Assembly: GCA_023422775.1 (NCBI GenBank)
Contig: JAFAGM010000009.1
Location: 1-53,275, forward strand
Reading direction: 5' to 3'
DNA: 53,275 bases
DNA from: Pseudomonadota bacterium
Lineage (GTDB): Bacteria > Pseudomonadota > Alphaproteobacteria > Rhizobiales > Xanthobacteraceae
In this document: piece after piece, positions 1 to 8,624 of the stretch
Position numbering within the stretch: position 1 is the first letter of the stretch
How the letters are laid out: every line of letters begins with the position of its first letter
Program-made: the position numbers and the translations under genes
The notes under the pieces: model-generated
Told to the model about the DNA's origin: nothing
The model's database searches: none
What the model saw: only the letters and a program-made list of their open reading frames with translations

Positions 1-1
1 G

Positions 2-820
2 TCACGCACCGTGCGCGATACCGCGGCCTTCGTCGATGCCTGCCGTGGACCGGCGGCGGGCGAGTTCATGCCGTTCTGGAGTCCGCCGGAGGCCTACACC
101 CGAATGATCACGCGCGATCCGGCGCGGCTGAAAATCGCGCTGTCGTACAAATGGGGCGATTACGAAGCAACGCCGCACATCGTGACTGAGCTGGAAAAGG
201 TCGGGCGCTTCCTCGAAGGCCTCGGCCACCAGATCGATTATGCGCTGCCGGAGCTCGACTATCGCGAGGCGTTTGCGGCACAGACCACCTGCTACATCAG
301 CAATTTTGCTGTGGTCATCGGCAACATGCTTGCCGCGCGCGGACTGGAAGCGCCGCCGGCCGATCTGATCGAACCGATCAACATCCGGATATGGGAGCAT
401 GGCCGCAACACCAGCTATGCCGACCGGGCGCGGATGCAGGCGGTGTTCAACACGACCTCGCGCGGCTTCGGCGCGTTCTTCGAGGATTGGGACATCATCC
501 TGACGCCGATCACGGCGCTGCCGACGCCGAAGGTCGGGACCACTGAGTTTCTGACCACCAGCGACAACCCTGATGTGCTCGACTGGTTTGGCAATCTCTG
601 GCGCAATTTTGCCTTTACACCGCTCGCCAATCTCTGCGGGATCCCGGCGATCTCGCTGCCGCTCGCCACCCATGAGCACGGCCTGCCGCTCGGCATCCAG
701 GCGATCGCCAAACAGGCCAATGACGGACTGCTGTTGCAACTGGCCGCGCAGATCGAGCGCGCGATCGGCGGCAAGTGGAATGCCGGGCAGAAGCCCGGGA
801 TTCATGTGACGAAGGGTTGA
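2..820 (+). CDS. Amidase signature family enzyme, C-terminal part (cut by window edge)
   Basis: The reading frame is open from base 2, so the gene starts before the window and about 272 C-terminal residues remain. The visible part fits the second half of amidase-signature hydrolases (amide bond hydrolysis through a Ser-cisSer-Lys triad). It opens with 'SRTVRDTAAFVDA', which in the family follows the catalytic core, then has the 'DIILTPITALPTP' strand and the 'FTPLANLCGIPAISLP' segment typical of the C-terminal domain. The catalytic triad itself lies upstream and cannot be seen. Substrate is unknown; GatA-like and aryl-acylamidase-like enzymes look alike here. It converges with the FAD oxidoreductase gene that follows. 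Confidence 0.85.
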   Translation, partial: SRTVRDTAAFVDACRGPAAGEFMPFWSPPEAYTRMITRDPARLKIALSYKWGDYEATPHIVTELEKVGRFLEGLGHQIDYALPELDYREAFAAQTTCYISNFAVVIGNMLAARGLEAPPADLIEPINIRIWEHGRNTSYADRARMQAVFNTTSRGFGAFFEDWDIILTPITALPTPKVGTTEFLTTSDNPDVLDWFGNLWRNFAFTPLANLCGIPAISLPLATHEHGLPLGIQAIAKQANDGLLLQLAAQIERAIGGKWNAGQKPGIHVTKG

Positions 821-885
821 GCGGCGCAACATCGACGTCCCGACATCACGCCCGACGCCACGTCCAGTCTGCGAAGCGTGTCAGT

Positions 886-2133
886 TCAGGAAATGTAGCG
901 GCCTGGGGCGAACGGCGCGACGTCGCAGGGCGGCGGCGCACCGGCGATCATGGCGGCAATGGCGGCTCCCGTCGCCGGACCGGTCGTGAAGCCGATATGC
1001 TGGTTGCCGAAGGCAAGCCACAGGCCGGCATGGCGGGGCGCCGGGCCGATCATCGGCAGGCTGTCGGGCAGCGTCGGCCGCGATCCCCGCCATGTGTCGC
1101 CGACACCGTCACCGAATTCGACCACGTCGCGCGCGAGCGGCACGATTTGATCGAGCTGGGCGAACGAGGATGGCGCATCGCGATCGGTCAGTTCGACGCC
1201 CGAGGTGACGCGGATGCCCTGCTCCATCGGGGTCATCAGAAAACTGCCGTCGGCGTCGTGGATCGGACGGCGCAACGTGCGCGCCGGATTCGGTTTGAAT
1301 TCGCGATGGTAGCCGCGCTCGAAGGCCAGCGGAACGCGATAGCCGAGCGGCCGCAGCAGATCCGCCGACCAGGGCCCGAGCGCGACCACGACATGGCGCG
1401 CCAGAATCTCGCCATCGGCCAGTACCACGCGCCAGCGCTCGCCATCAGGCACGATCGACTGGATGTCCGCGCGCCTGCGATCGCCGCCGGCGCCCGCGAA
1501 CATCCGCGCATAGGCCTTGACCACCTCGCCCGGCGAGTCGACAGAAGCGGTCTGGCTGTGCAGCAGGCCCACTTTATAGACCGGCACGATATCAGGCTCG
1601 ATTGCGGAGATGCCCTGCCGGTCAAGCAACTCGCTGGCGATGCCGAATTCAGCCAGCAGGGCCTGCTCCCGCTTTGCGGCGGCAACGGCATCGCCGCGCC
1701 ACGCCTTCAGCCAGCCGGTCTCGCGGATGCGATGGCCGGCGCCCGCCCTGACGATCCATTCCCGATGCAGCTTCAGCGATGCGCCGATCAGCCCGTGCAG
1801 CGCGGCCGCCCGCGGCCGGAGGCGCGAGCCGGCCGAATTGGCGAGAAAACGCGCGACCCATCCCGCGTTCCGAGCCGCCCAAACCGGATTCCACCGCAAG
1901 GCCGCGTGACGATTGGTCAGGTATTTCGGCAGCGCCGTCCACAGCGAGGGATTGTTGAGCGGCGCGATCGAGCCGCTGCTGATGATGCCGGCGTTGCCGT
2001 ACGAGGTCTCGCTACCGGGCTCGCGCCGGTCGACCAGAACGACCGACATGCCCCGCTGCCGAGCCGCATAGGCCGTCGACACCCCGACGATGCCCGCGCC
2101 GAGCACAACGACATCCAGTTCCGCTTCCGACAT
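886..2133 (-). CDS. FAD-dependent D-amino acid dehydrogenase-like oxidoreductase (DadA/DAO family)
   Basis: The product is 415 residues, normal for DadA-type enzymes. An N-terminal dinucleotide-binding motif G12-A-G-I-V-G17 is followed by an acidic end of the second strand ('VVLVDRRE') and the segment 'SYGNAGIISSG', which is the typical FAD-contact region of D-amino acid dehydrogenases. The C-terminal part has 'WRGSRPTLPDSLPMIG' and 'FGNQHIGFTTGPATG', again the usual DAO-family closing of the FAD site. Such enzymes oxidise D-amino acids to 2-oxo acids and pass electrons to the respiratory chain. It lies 120 bases downstream of the chemoreceptor gene on the same strand, so co-transcription is possible but unproven. 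The exact amino acid substrate cannot be told. Confidence 0.88.
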   Translation of the reverse strand: MSEAELDVVVLGAGIVGVSTAYAARQRGMSVVLVDRREPGSETSYGNAGIISSGSIAPLNNPSLWTALPKYLTNRHAALRWNPVWAARNAGWVARFLANSAGSRLRPRAAALHGLIGASLKLHREWIVRAGAGHRIRETGWLKAWRGDAVAAAKREQALLAEFGIASELLDRQGISAIEPDIVPVYKVGLLHSQTASVDSPGEVVKAYARMFAGAGGDRRRADIQSIVPDGERWRVVLADGEILARHVVVALGPWSADLLRPLGYRVPLAFERGYHREFKPNPARTLRRPIHDADGSFLMTPMEQGIRVTSGVELTDRDAPSSFAQLDQIVPLARDVVEFGDGVGDTWRGSRPTLPDSLPMIGPAPRHAGLWLAFGNQHIGFTTGPATGAAIAAMIAGAPPPCDVAPFAPGRYIS

Positions 2134-2253
2134 CGGCTTCCCAACGTGTCCACGAGATCACTGGCATAGGCCGACGCTTCCTTCGGCGCAATCATGATCT
2201 GGTCGGTTGCCGGCTCGATAAACTGATGCGAAGAAGGCACCGCTTCAGCCGCG

Positions 2254-4371
2254 CTAGGCGGCGCGTACGGTCTCCAGAAAGCGATCGACCTCGAGCGTGA
2301 GGCGATTGCTCTCGCCGGACAGGGACTGTGCCGACGACAGCACCTGCGAGGAGGCAGAACTCGTTTCGTTCGCGCCCTTGTTCACTTCGGTGATGTTGGT
2401 AGCCACCTGGCTGGTGGATTGCGCCGCACCTTGAACGCTGCGGACGATCTCCTGCGTGGCGCTCCCCTGTTGTTCGACCGAGGAGGCGATGACCAGGGCA
2501 ATTTCCGAGATGCGGCCGATGGTGACGCCGATCTGCTTGATCGCATTGACCGACTCCTGCGTCGCCACCTGCATTTCGGCGATCTGCGAGCTGATCTCGT
2601 TGGTTGCCTTGCTGGTCTGGGTCGCCAGCGTCTTGACTTCCTGGGCGACGACGGCAAATCCCTTGCCGGATTCGCCGGCACGGGCAGCCTCGATGGTCGC
2701 GTTCAATGCCAGCAGATTGGTTTGCTCCGCGATGCTGGTAATGAGGTTGATGACATCGCCGATGCGTGTCGCGGCCCTGGACAATTCGTTGATGCGGGCA
2801 TCGGTGACTTCGGCCTGATGCACCGCGTCGGAGGCGATGCGGTTGGATTCCTGCACCTGGCGATTGATCTCGGCTATCGAGGCAGTCATCTCTTCAGTGG
2901 CTGCGGCGACCGAATCGACATTCCGGGAAGCGTCGCCCGATGCGGTTTCCACCATCGCGGACAGATGCTGGGTGTTGGTCGCGGTGTGCGTCAGCGTCTT
3001 TGCCGAAGCCTCGAGTTCGGTCGAAGCCGACGACACTGTTTGTATGATCTCGCCGACCGCAGCATGGAACTCATCGGCAAGCTGATGCATTTCGGTTCGC
3101 CGATCGGCTGCGGCGCGCTTTTCGCGTTCGATGCGCTCGGCGCGCAAGCGGTTGGATTCCGCCATGTTGTCCTTGAACACCTGAAGCGCTTCGCCCATCG
3201 CCGCGATTTCGTCCGAGCCCCTGGTGGCAACTTCCACCGCGAGGTCTCCGGCTGCGATCGCCTTCATGCTGCCCTGCAATCCGACGAGACGGCGCACCAC
3301 GCCACGGCCAACATAAAACCAGCCGATCAGGAGCGCCGCGAGCAGGCTCGCAAGAGCGATACCGACCAGCACTACCCTGCCCTGGCGGATTTCCGCCTGC
3401 GAGGATTGCACCGCGGCCGCGGCCGCGGCTTCGCTGCGCTGGCCAAGCCCGGATACCTGCTTCTCGAACTCGGTGGCCAGCACGCGGTTCTCCGCCACCA
3501 CGTTCATGCCGGCCTTGGTTGCAGCAATTTCCTTCTGCTTCAGATCGAAGATGTTGTCCTTGCCGCGTCCGATGGCGACCAGTTGATCGACAAGCTTGGT
3601 CGTTTCGGCGTCCTTGAGAATCGCAGCAGCCTTGCCGATACGACGGGCGGTGGCCATGAAGCGATCCTTCACCGGCGGCAGCAGGTCGGCCGTCGCCAGG
3701 TCGGCGGCCTCGACGAGAATGCCGAGCGTAAGGTTGGATTCGGCACGCAGGGCCAGCACGGCCTGCAGCGCGCCGAGTTCGTTGTCGGCCAGCCCCATCA
3801 GGGTCTTGTGGATGGTCGCGGGATCCTGTCCATCGGCCGCGGTCTCCAGCGCCATGGCGAGCGTGAAGGCGACGTCGTCCGCGATCGGGATCATTTTTTC
3901 GGCGAGTTTGCCATGCGTCTTGCGCAGTTCGCCGATCAGCGCGATCCGGGCATCGGCGATCCGCTGACGCTCGGTCACGGATTGCTCGAGCCGCGTCAGG
4001 TTTTCCAGAATGCGCCCGGCAGTCACGTTGAGCTTGGCGGCGTCTTCGGCGCTGAGCGAACCGACAGCGCGCTTCATCTCCTCTCGCGCGGTCGCGAGCG
4101 TCTTAAAGGCGTCGCTGCGCTCGGCGTTGTTTGCGGCGGCAAGCAGGCTCGGCGCAGCCGCACCGACATCGCCTGCCGCCTTGATGACGTTCGAAGACCG
4201 CGTAATCCCCGGCAAGCTCTGCTCGGCGATCACTCCGAGAGAATTTTCAAGGCTGACATAGGAGAAGATCGCGTTGAGGCTTGCGATCACGGTCAGCGCC
4301 GCAACCAATCCAAATGCCGTGAACAGACGGCCTCGCAAACCGAAATGCAATTTCGACGTCGCTGCCTTCAT
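2254..4371 (-). CDS. Methyl-accepting chemotaxis protein with long helical periplasmic domain
   Basis: The product is 705 residues. TM1 lies near residues 14-36 and TM2 near 330-353. The roughly 295 residues between them are Ala/Glu/Leu-rich and look all-helical, compatible with a helical bimodular (HBM-like) ligand domain. A HAMP domain follows (about 353-405), then a long coiled-coil signalling domain. The highly conserved hairpin tip ('EQTNLLALNATIEAARAG' and 'GFAVVAQEVKTLA') sits near residues 547-580. It should couple ligand sensing to CheA/CheW. The gene directly follows a periplasmic binding protein gene with a 57-base gap, suggesting that the binding protein delivers the ligand. Start: ATG at 4371. 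Confidence 0.93.
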   Translation of the reverse strand: MKAATSKLHFGLRGRLFTAFGLVAALTVIASLNAIFSYVSLENSLGVIAEQSLPGITRSSNVIKAAGDVGAAAPSLLAAANNAERSDAFKTLATAREEMKRAVGSLSAEDAAKLNVTAGRILENLTRLEQSVTERQRIADARIALIGELRKTHGKLAEKMIPIADDVAFTLAMALETAADGQDPATIHKTLMGLADNELGALQAVLALRAESNLTLGILVEAADLATADLLPPVKDRFMATARRIGKAAAILKDAETTKLVDQLVAIGRGKDNIFDLKQKEIAATKAGMNVVAENRVLATEFEKQVSGLGQRSEAAAAAAVQSSQAEIRQGRVVLVGIALASLLAALLIGWFYVGRGVVRRLVGLQGSMKAIAAGDLAVEVATRGSDEIAAMGEALQVFKDNMAESNRLRAERIEREKRAAADRRTEMHQLADEFHAAVGEIIQTVSSASTELEASAKTLTHTATNTQHLSAMVETASGDASRNVDSVAAATEEMTASIAEINRQVQESNRIASDAVHQAEVTDARINELSRAATRIGDVINLITSIAEQTNLLALNATIEAARAGESGKGFAVVAQEVKTLATQTSKATNEISSQIAEMQVATQESVNAIKQIGVTIGRISEIALVIASSVEQQGSATQEIVRSVQGAAQSTSQVATNITEVNKGANETSSASSQVLSSAQSLSGESNRLTLEVDRFLETVRAA

Positions 4372-4428
4372 GATTTCCCCCGAAACTCGGCTGTACCCAT
4401 TTCCCCGTATTGGCCGAAGCGGCCGTCG

Positions 4429-5601
4429 TCACATTCCCGCTTTTGGCAGGCGCTCGACCGCCTTGAAGCTGCCGTCACCCTGAATCACCGTAAGGAACAC
4501 CTGGTCCGAGCCGCGATTGCTGGTGGCGCTGTAGGACAGTTTCAGGCCGCCGACGTCGATCGGGCTGGCCTTCTGCATCGCCTCGATCAGCGCCTTGCGC
4601 GTCGGCGCTCCGTCGATCTTCTCAAGCGCGGCGATCAATGTGCGGCCGACCAGATAGCCCTCCAGCGAGACAAAGCCGGGCTGCGCATCCGGCGCCACGG
4701 CCTTGAGCGAAGCCTGATAGCGGCCGACCACCGGTATCTTGCCATCCATCGGGAACGGCACCACTTGCGTTATGACGACGCCCGCCCCGGCGGTCCCGAG
4801 TTCCTTGGCGAGGGAGTCGGAGCCGACGAAGGAGACGTTGACGAAGGTCGGGTCGAACTTGATCTGGCGCGCCAGCTTGATGAACTCGGCCGCCGGCCTG
4901 TAGGCGCTGATCATCACCACGGCTTCAGGCCTGGCCTTGCGCACCGCAAGCAGCGCACCCTTGATGGCGACCGTGTTGCGCTCGTACGTCCCCTCGCCGG
5001 CGAGCTTCATGTTGCGCTTCTCCAGCGCGCGCTGCAGCCCGGCAAGACCCGCCTGCCCATAGGCGTCGTCCTGATACATGATGCCGATGCGGGTGTAGCC
5101 GAGATCCTTGGTGAGGTGCTCGACCATCGCCTCGGTCTCCTGATAGTAGGTGGCGCGGACGTTCACGACCAACGGCTTGTAAGGCTCGCGGAGAAATTCG
5201 ACGCCGGTGAACGCGCCGATCATGGGAACGCCGGCGCCGGTCGCAATCGGCTGGATCGCGGCGGCGGTCGGCGTGCCAACGGTGCCGACGATCGCGAACA
5301 CCTTGTCCTCCTCCAGCAGTTTCTTGACCACGCCGACCGAGCGTGTCGGCTCGTAGCCGTCGTCGACGCTCTTGAGTTCGAGCTTGCGTCCCTTGACGCC
5401 GCCGGCCTTGTTGACTTCGGCGAAGGCGGCCTCGAGCCCGACCTTCATGTTCTGCCCCAGGGCCGCAGCCGGACCGGACAGCGCGGCGGCCTGGCCAAGG
5501 ACAATTCTGTCGCTCGAAACGCCGTCCTCGGCGTGGGCCGCGGGCAGAATGGCAATGAACGCAGCCAGCGCAATCGGAGCAATTCCTGACGACAGGCGCA
5601 T
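4429..5601 (-). CDS. Periplasmic substrate-binding protein, branched-chain amino acid (LivK/Peripla_BP_6) type
   Basis: The product is 390 residues with a cleavable signal peptide (a hydrophobic stretch after MRLSSG and an 'AHA' cleavage-site-like end near residue 24). The mature part opens with 'DRIVLGQAAALSGPAAALGQ' and continues with 'VNKAGGVKGRKLELKSVDDG' and 'FAIVGTVGTPTAAAIQP', the standard start of LivK-like binding proteins. These bind amino acids, amides, urea or aromatic acids for HAAT-type ABC importers. No permease or ATPase gene of that type is nearby. The next gene downstream, 57 bases away on the same strand, is a chemoreceptor. The ligand cannot be deduced. Confidence 0.92.
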   Translation of the reverse strand: MRLSSGIAPIALAAFIAILPAAHAEDGVSSDRIVLGQAAALSGPAAALGQNMKVGLEAAFAEVNKAGGVKGRKLELKSVDDGYEPTRSVGVVKKLLEEDKVFAIVGTVGTPTAAAIQPIATGAGVPMIGAFTGVEFLREPYKPLVVNVRATYYQETEAMVEHLTKDLGYTRIGIMYQDDAYGQAGLAGLQRALEKRNMKLAGEGTYERNTVAIKGALLAVRKARPEAVVMISAYRPAAEFIKLARQIKFDPTFVNVSFVGSDSLAKELGTAGAGVVITQVVPFPMDGKIPVVGRYQASLKAVAPDAQPGFVSLEGYLVGRTLIAALEKIDGAPTRKALIEAMQKASPIDVGGLKLSYSATSNRGSDQVFLTVIQGDGSFKAVERLPKAGM

Positions 5602-5772
5602 GGAGAAATTTCCCTCGGGCTTTCGGTTCGTGACCTTTGATTGGGCGGAGCCGACGGACGCCGCCCGACGTATCGCCGCGCGAAAAAGTGGCGACCCCCA
5701 TACGATTGGTTGAAAGAATATATTTTGAGTTAATCTTTGCGATCCCGGGCCTAAGCAAAACTACCTAGGTCG
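5602..5772. other. Intergenic region upstream of the binding protein gene
   Basis: This 171-base gap separates the leftward binding-protein/chemoreceptor unit from the autotransporter remnant. It ends in an AT-rich run (about 5711-5740). The promoter of the leftward unit should lie here, but I see no convincing -35/-10 pair, operator or terminator. Confidence 0.4.
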
Positions 5773-6144
5773 ATGGTTTCGCGGGTCGTCAGGGGGCAGC
5801 GCACCGGATGTTCGCAGAGGGACGTCACCGCGGCCCGCAGCGAGCTTGGCGTCCGCACCGACAAGGCGTTCGCGCTCGACGACGCCATCCTGACGCTACG
5901 GGGACGGGCCGCCTGGGCGCATAACTTCGATGCCGGCCGCAGCATCGGCGCGACCTTCCAGACCCTGCCCGGCGCATCCTTCGTCGTGCACGGCGCAGCC
6001 CTCGCCCCCGACGCCGCCCTCGTCACCGCCTCGGCCGAAACCCGCTGGCGCAACGGCCTCTCGCCGGCCGCCACCTTCGAGGGCGAATTCTCCAACGTGA
6101 CGAATTCCTGCGCCGGCAGGGGCGTCCTCCGCTACGCCTGGTGA
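5773..6144 (+). pseudogene. Remnant of an autotransporter beta-barrel C-terminus
   Basis: The open frame encodes 123 residues, but a stop codon (5752-5754) lies just upstream and there is no signal peptide or passenger. From about 5836 the translation reads like the last strands of an autotransporter beta-barrel: 'ARSELGVRTDKAF', then 'GRAAWAHNFDAG', and an end in '...GVLRYAW', with the terminal aromatic residue recognised by the BAM machinery. A complete barrel needs about 270 residues, so only the last third or so remains. The first 20 residues (Arg/Gly-rich) do not look like the family. I take it as a decayed fragment rather than an active gene. Confidence 0.7.
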
Positions 6145-6202
6145 ATTCGGAGTGAACCACGACGATGCATTTGTCCGCGGCGGACGTAGAGAGAGGGACC
6201 AG

Positions 6203-6646
6203 CTAGCTGATCGTGCCTTTCCGGATCAGAAAGCAACCGAAACTGCGTGTGTCGCCGACTTGCACCACGCCGAAGCTGCGCTTCGCACTGTCATAGAATG
6301 CAAAGCGCTCGATCGCCCCGAACGCCATGGGCTGGTCCGAACCGCCGTTGATCTCCCGCAGCACCGCACCGTGAACCTCGGGCGTATTGTCAGGGTTGCC
6401 TGCATCGATCATGACGCGAATCGGATCCGGTTCCGAAGCATCGAGCGGAAGGACCTTCAGAATTGCGCCGATCACCTGCGGCAGGTGCAGGCCAGGGAGC
6501 CGGATCAGGCGGCCCGTGACCGACGCGCGGGCGATGCGCTCGGCCGGATGGTTGGCATCGACCACGGCCAGATCGTCGCCGTGCCCCATCGACGCCATCA
6601 GCCAAAGCAGGTCCGGCGTCAGGATCGGATCTAATCCCTTCAGCAT
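6203..6646 (-). CDS. fucU: RbsD/FucU-family sugar mutarotase
   Basis: The product is 147 residues, the normal size of RbsD/FucU proteins, which interconvert anomers of L-fucose or D-ribose. The start 'MLKGLDPILTPDLLW' and 'ASMGHGDDLAVVDANHPA' (conserved H22 and D24) are hallmark FucU features. The end '...FGCFLIRKG' matches the family's closing strand. I chose ATG 6646 because it aligns with family starts and overlaps the upstream lactonase gene by 7 bases, as in translationally coupled genes. Longer upstream frames are shadows of the lactonase. With the neighbouring lactonase and aldose dehydrogenase it suggests an L-fucose-like substrate. FucU is preferred over RbsD by context and C-terminus. 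Confidence 0.88.
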   Translation of the reverse strand: MLKGLDPILTPDLLWLMASMGHGDDLAVVDANHPAERIARASVTGRLIRLPGLHLPQVIGAILKVLPLDASEPDPIRVMIDAGNPDNTPEVHGAVLREINGGSDQPMAFGAIERFAFYDSAKRSFGVVQVGDTRSFGCFLIRKGTIS

Positions 6647-7500
6647 GCGATGTTCTTTCCGCGATGAGACAAATACGTGCCAACGGCGTTGCCGCCGAAC
6701 ACCCGCGCTTGCGCGGACGCGTCGAGGCCAGCCATCAACTGCCCGGCAGTCGAGATCCAGCGGCCGTAATCCGCGGCGAGATTGACGACCGGCCAGTCGC
6801 TGCCCCAGATCAGTCGCCCGGCGCCGAAGCAGATCAGGAGATGTTCGGCATAAGGCCGCAGATCGTCGACAGTCCAGCGCGCCGGCGCCTCGGTGACAAG
6901 GCCGGAGAGTTTGCAGGAAACGTTCGGGAATTGCGCAACGGCGGCGACGTCGTTCCGCCATGCCGCACTGGAGCCACCCCCGATCGCAGGCTTGGCCGCA
7001 TGATCGATAACGACACGCAATTGAGAGTGGCGTTCGAGCACGTGAATGAGCCGTTGCAAATGCCGGGGCTTGAGCAGCGCATCGAAAACCAGGTCATGCG
7101 CGATCATGGCGTCGAATGCGGGCGCGAGATCCGCACGCGCAAGCCAATCATCGTCGTCGATGTCCTGCACCATCGGCCGCAGACCGACGAGCAGCCGATC
7201 GCCGGCCATTCCTGCGATCGCGGCGGCGGCGCCGGGCGCGGCAAACTCGGTCCAGCCGACCACGCCGGCAACGAACGCGGTCTTGCCCGCCAGATCGAGC
7301 AGGAAAGCCGTCTCGGCATGCGTCGGTGCGGCCTGCACCAGGATGGTGGCCGCAATTCCATGCGCGGCGAGATGCGGGGCAAGGTCATCGGGATTGAAGT
7401 CGCGATAGATCGCGTTGAGCCCGGGCGTCAGCCACGCGTAGTCGCCGCGCGCGATTTGCCAAAAATGTTGATGGGCGTCGATCCGCGGTGTCATGGTCAT
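6640..7500 (-). CDS. Amidohydrolase-fold sugar lactonase (L-fuconolactonase-like)
   Basis: The product is 286 residues. It belongs to the metal-dependent TIM-barrel hydrolases (amidohydrolase_2, COG3618): H10-x-H12 in 'RIDAHQHFW', a central 'VIDHAAKP' His motif, and the closing 'LIWGSDWPV' Asp motif. COG3618 enzymes hydrolyse sugar lactones such as L-fucono-1,5-lactone and L-rhamnono-lactone. The gene overlaps the aldo/keto reductase stop by 4 bases (ATGA) and fucU by 7 bases, so the three are one translationally coupled operon. Two start codons lie two codons apart (7500 and 7494); I use 7500. Cytoplasmic, no signal peptide. The lactone identity is inferred from the neighbours. Confidence 0.88.
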   Translation of the reverse strand: MTMTPRIDAHQHFWQIARGDYAWLTPGLNAIYRDFNPDDLAPHLAAHGIAATILVQAAPTHAETAFLLDLAGKTAFVAGVVGWTEFAAPGAAAAIAGMAGDRLLVGLRPMVQDIDDDDWLARADLAPAFDAMIAHDLVFDALLKPRHLQRLIHVLERHSQLRVVIDHAAKPAIGGGSSAAWRNDVAAVAQFPNVSCKLSGLVTEAPARWTVDDLRPYAEHLLICFGAGRLIWGSDWPVVNLAADYGRWISTAGQLMAGLDASAQARVFGGNAVGTYLSHRGKNIAC

Positions 7501-8534
7501 GCCGGCACCGGAACGTGGGCCTCGAGCAGGCCTTCCGTCTTGAGGTCCGACCACAAGCCTGCCGGGATCTTGCGCGACTGCGAAGCGATGTTGCGGCGGA
7601 CTTCCTGATCCGACGTTGCCCCCAGCACGATGCTCGATACGGCGGGATGGGCGAGCGGAAACTGCAGCGCCGCGTCGGCGAGCCTGGTGCCGTGAGCACG
7701 GCACACCGCGTCGATCCGTTCGACGCGGGCCATGATTTCCGGCGGCGCCACGGCATAGTTGTAATGCGCGCCAGGCCGCGCGCCGGTGGCGAGAATGCCG
7801 GAATTGAACACGCCTCCGAGCATCACGCCCAGTCCCTTGCGCTCGGCGGTGGGCAGGAAGCTTTGCAGCGCCGGCTGCTCCAGCAACGAATAGCGCCCCG
7901 CCAGCAGCATGACGTCGAAATCGCCGGCCGTGGCGAAGCGCTCACACATCTCGGCTTCGTTGACGCCGACGCCGATGGCCGAAATCGCCTTCGCGCTCCG
8001 TAGCCGATCGAGCGCACGGTAGGCTCCGTCCATCGCCTCCCCGAAGCGCCGCTCGATCGCCGCCGCGCCATGCGTCCACACGTCGACGTCATGGATGAGA
8101 AGAATATCGATGCGGTCGAGGCCTAGCCGCAACAGCGACTGCTCGAACGAACGCATGGCGCCGTCATAAGAGTAATCAATCACTGCAGCGTGCGGCAGAC
8201 CGCCGACATATCCCGACCGGTCGCCCGGCCCTTTCGACGGATCCATCCAGCGGCCCACTTTGGTGGACAGCACGAAGCTGTTGCGCGGATGCGCGCGTAG
8301 CGCGGTGCCGCAGCGGTGCTCGGCCAGGCCGTGGCCGTAAAGCGGGGCCGCATCGAACAAGGTAATGCCGGAATCGATTGCCGCGGCCACCGCGCCGATG
8401 GCCGCTGGCTCGTCGAGACGCTCATAGAGGTCCCCGATCGGCGCCGCGCCGAACCCGATCGCGCTGACGTTCAGTCCGGTGCGGCCGAGCGGCCGCGTCG
8501 GCAGGCCGTTGCCGGTGGCAGGTGCCGCAGTCAA
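7497..8534 (-). CDS. Aldo/keto reductase, L-fucose/D-threo-aldose 1-dehydrogenase type
   Basis: The product is 345 residues. The AKR catalytic tetrad is visible as D61 and Y66 ('FDAAPLYGHG'), K92 ('STKVGR') and H148 ('LLIHDVD'). The start 'LGRTGLNVSAIGFGAAPIG' is the usual first barrel strand. The internal 'GGVFNSGILATG' segment is typical of the subgroup that oxidises L-fucose/D-threo-aldoses or pyridoxal. With a lactonase and FucU in the same operon, oxidation of an aldose to its 1,5-lactone with NAD(P)+ is the likely job. It overlaps the lactonase gene by 4 bases and lies 90 bases after the LacI gene. Pyridoxal 4-dehydrogenase is the main alternative but fits the context less well. Confidence 0.87.
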   Translation of the reverse strand: MTAAPATGNGLPTRPLGRTGLNVSAIGFGAAPIGDLYERLDEPAAIGAVAAAIDSGITLFDAAPLYGHGLAEHRCGTALRAHPRNSFVLSTKVGRWMDPSKGPGDRSGYVGGLPHAAVIDYSYDGAMRSFEQSLLRLGLDRIDILLIHDVDVWTHGAAAIERRFGEAMDGAYRALDRLRSAKAISAIGVGVNEAEMCERFATAGDFDVMLLAGRYSLLEQPALQSFLPTAERKGLGVMLGGVFNSGILATGARPGAHYNYAVAPPEIMARVERIDAVCRAHGTRLADAALQFPLAHPAVSSIVLGATSDQEVRRNIASQSRKIPAGLWSDLKTEGLLEAHVPVPA

Positions 8535-8624
8535 GGCGCGATCTTTCCTGGATGACCGGGAATCCGGATGCCGATCGGCAAGCCGTCCTTCCGAAGCGCG
8601 GCCGGCGCGCCGGGCATGATGAGA

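Noticed and set aside
2419..5589. Plus-strand open frame of 1056 codons
   Set aside because: It is antisense to the chemoreceptor and binding-protein genes, rich in Arg/Gly/Asp/His with no domain; an antisense frame produced by high-GC codon use.
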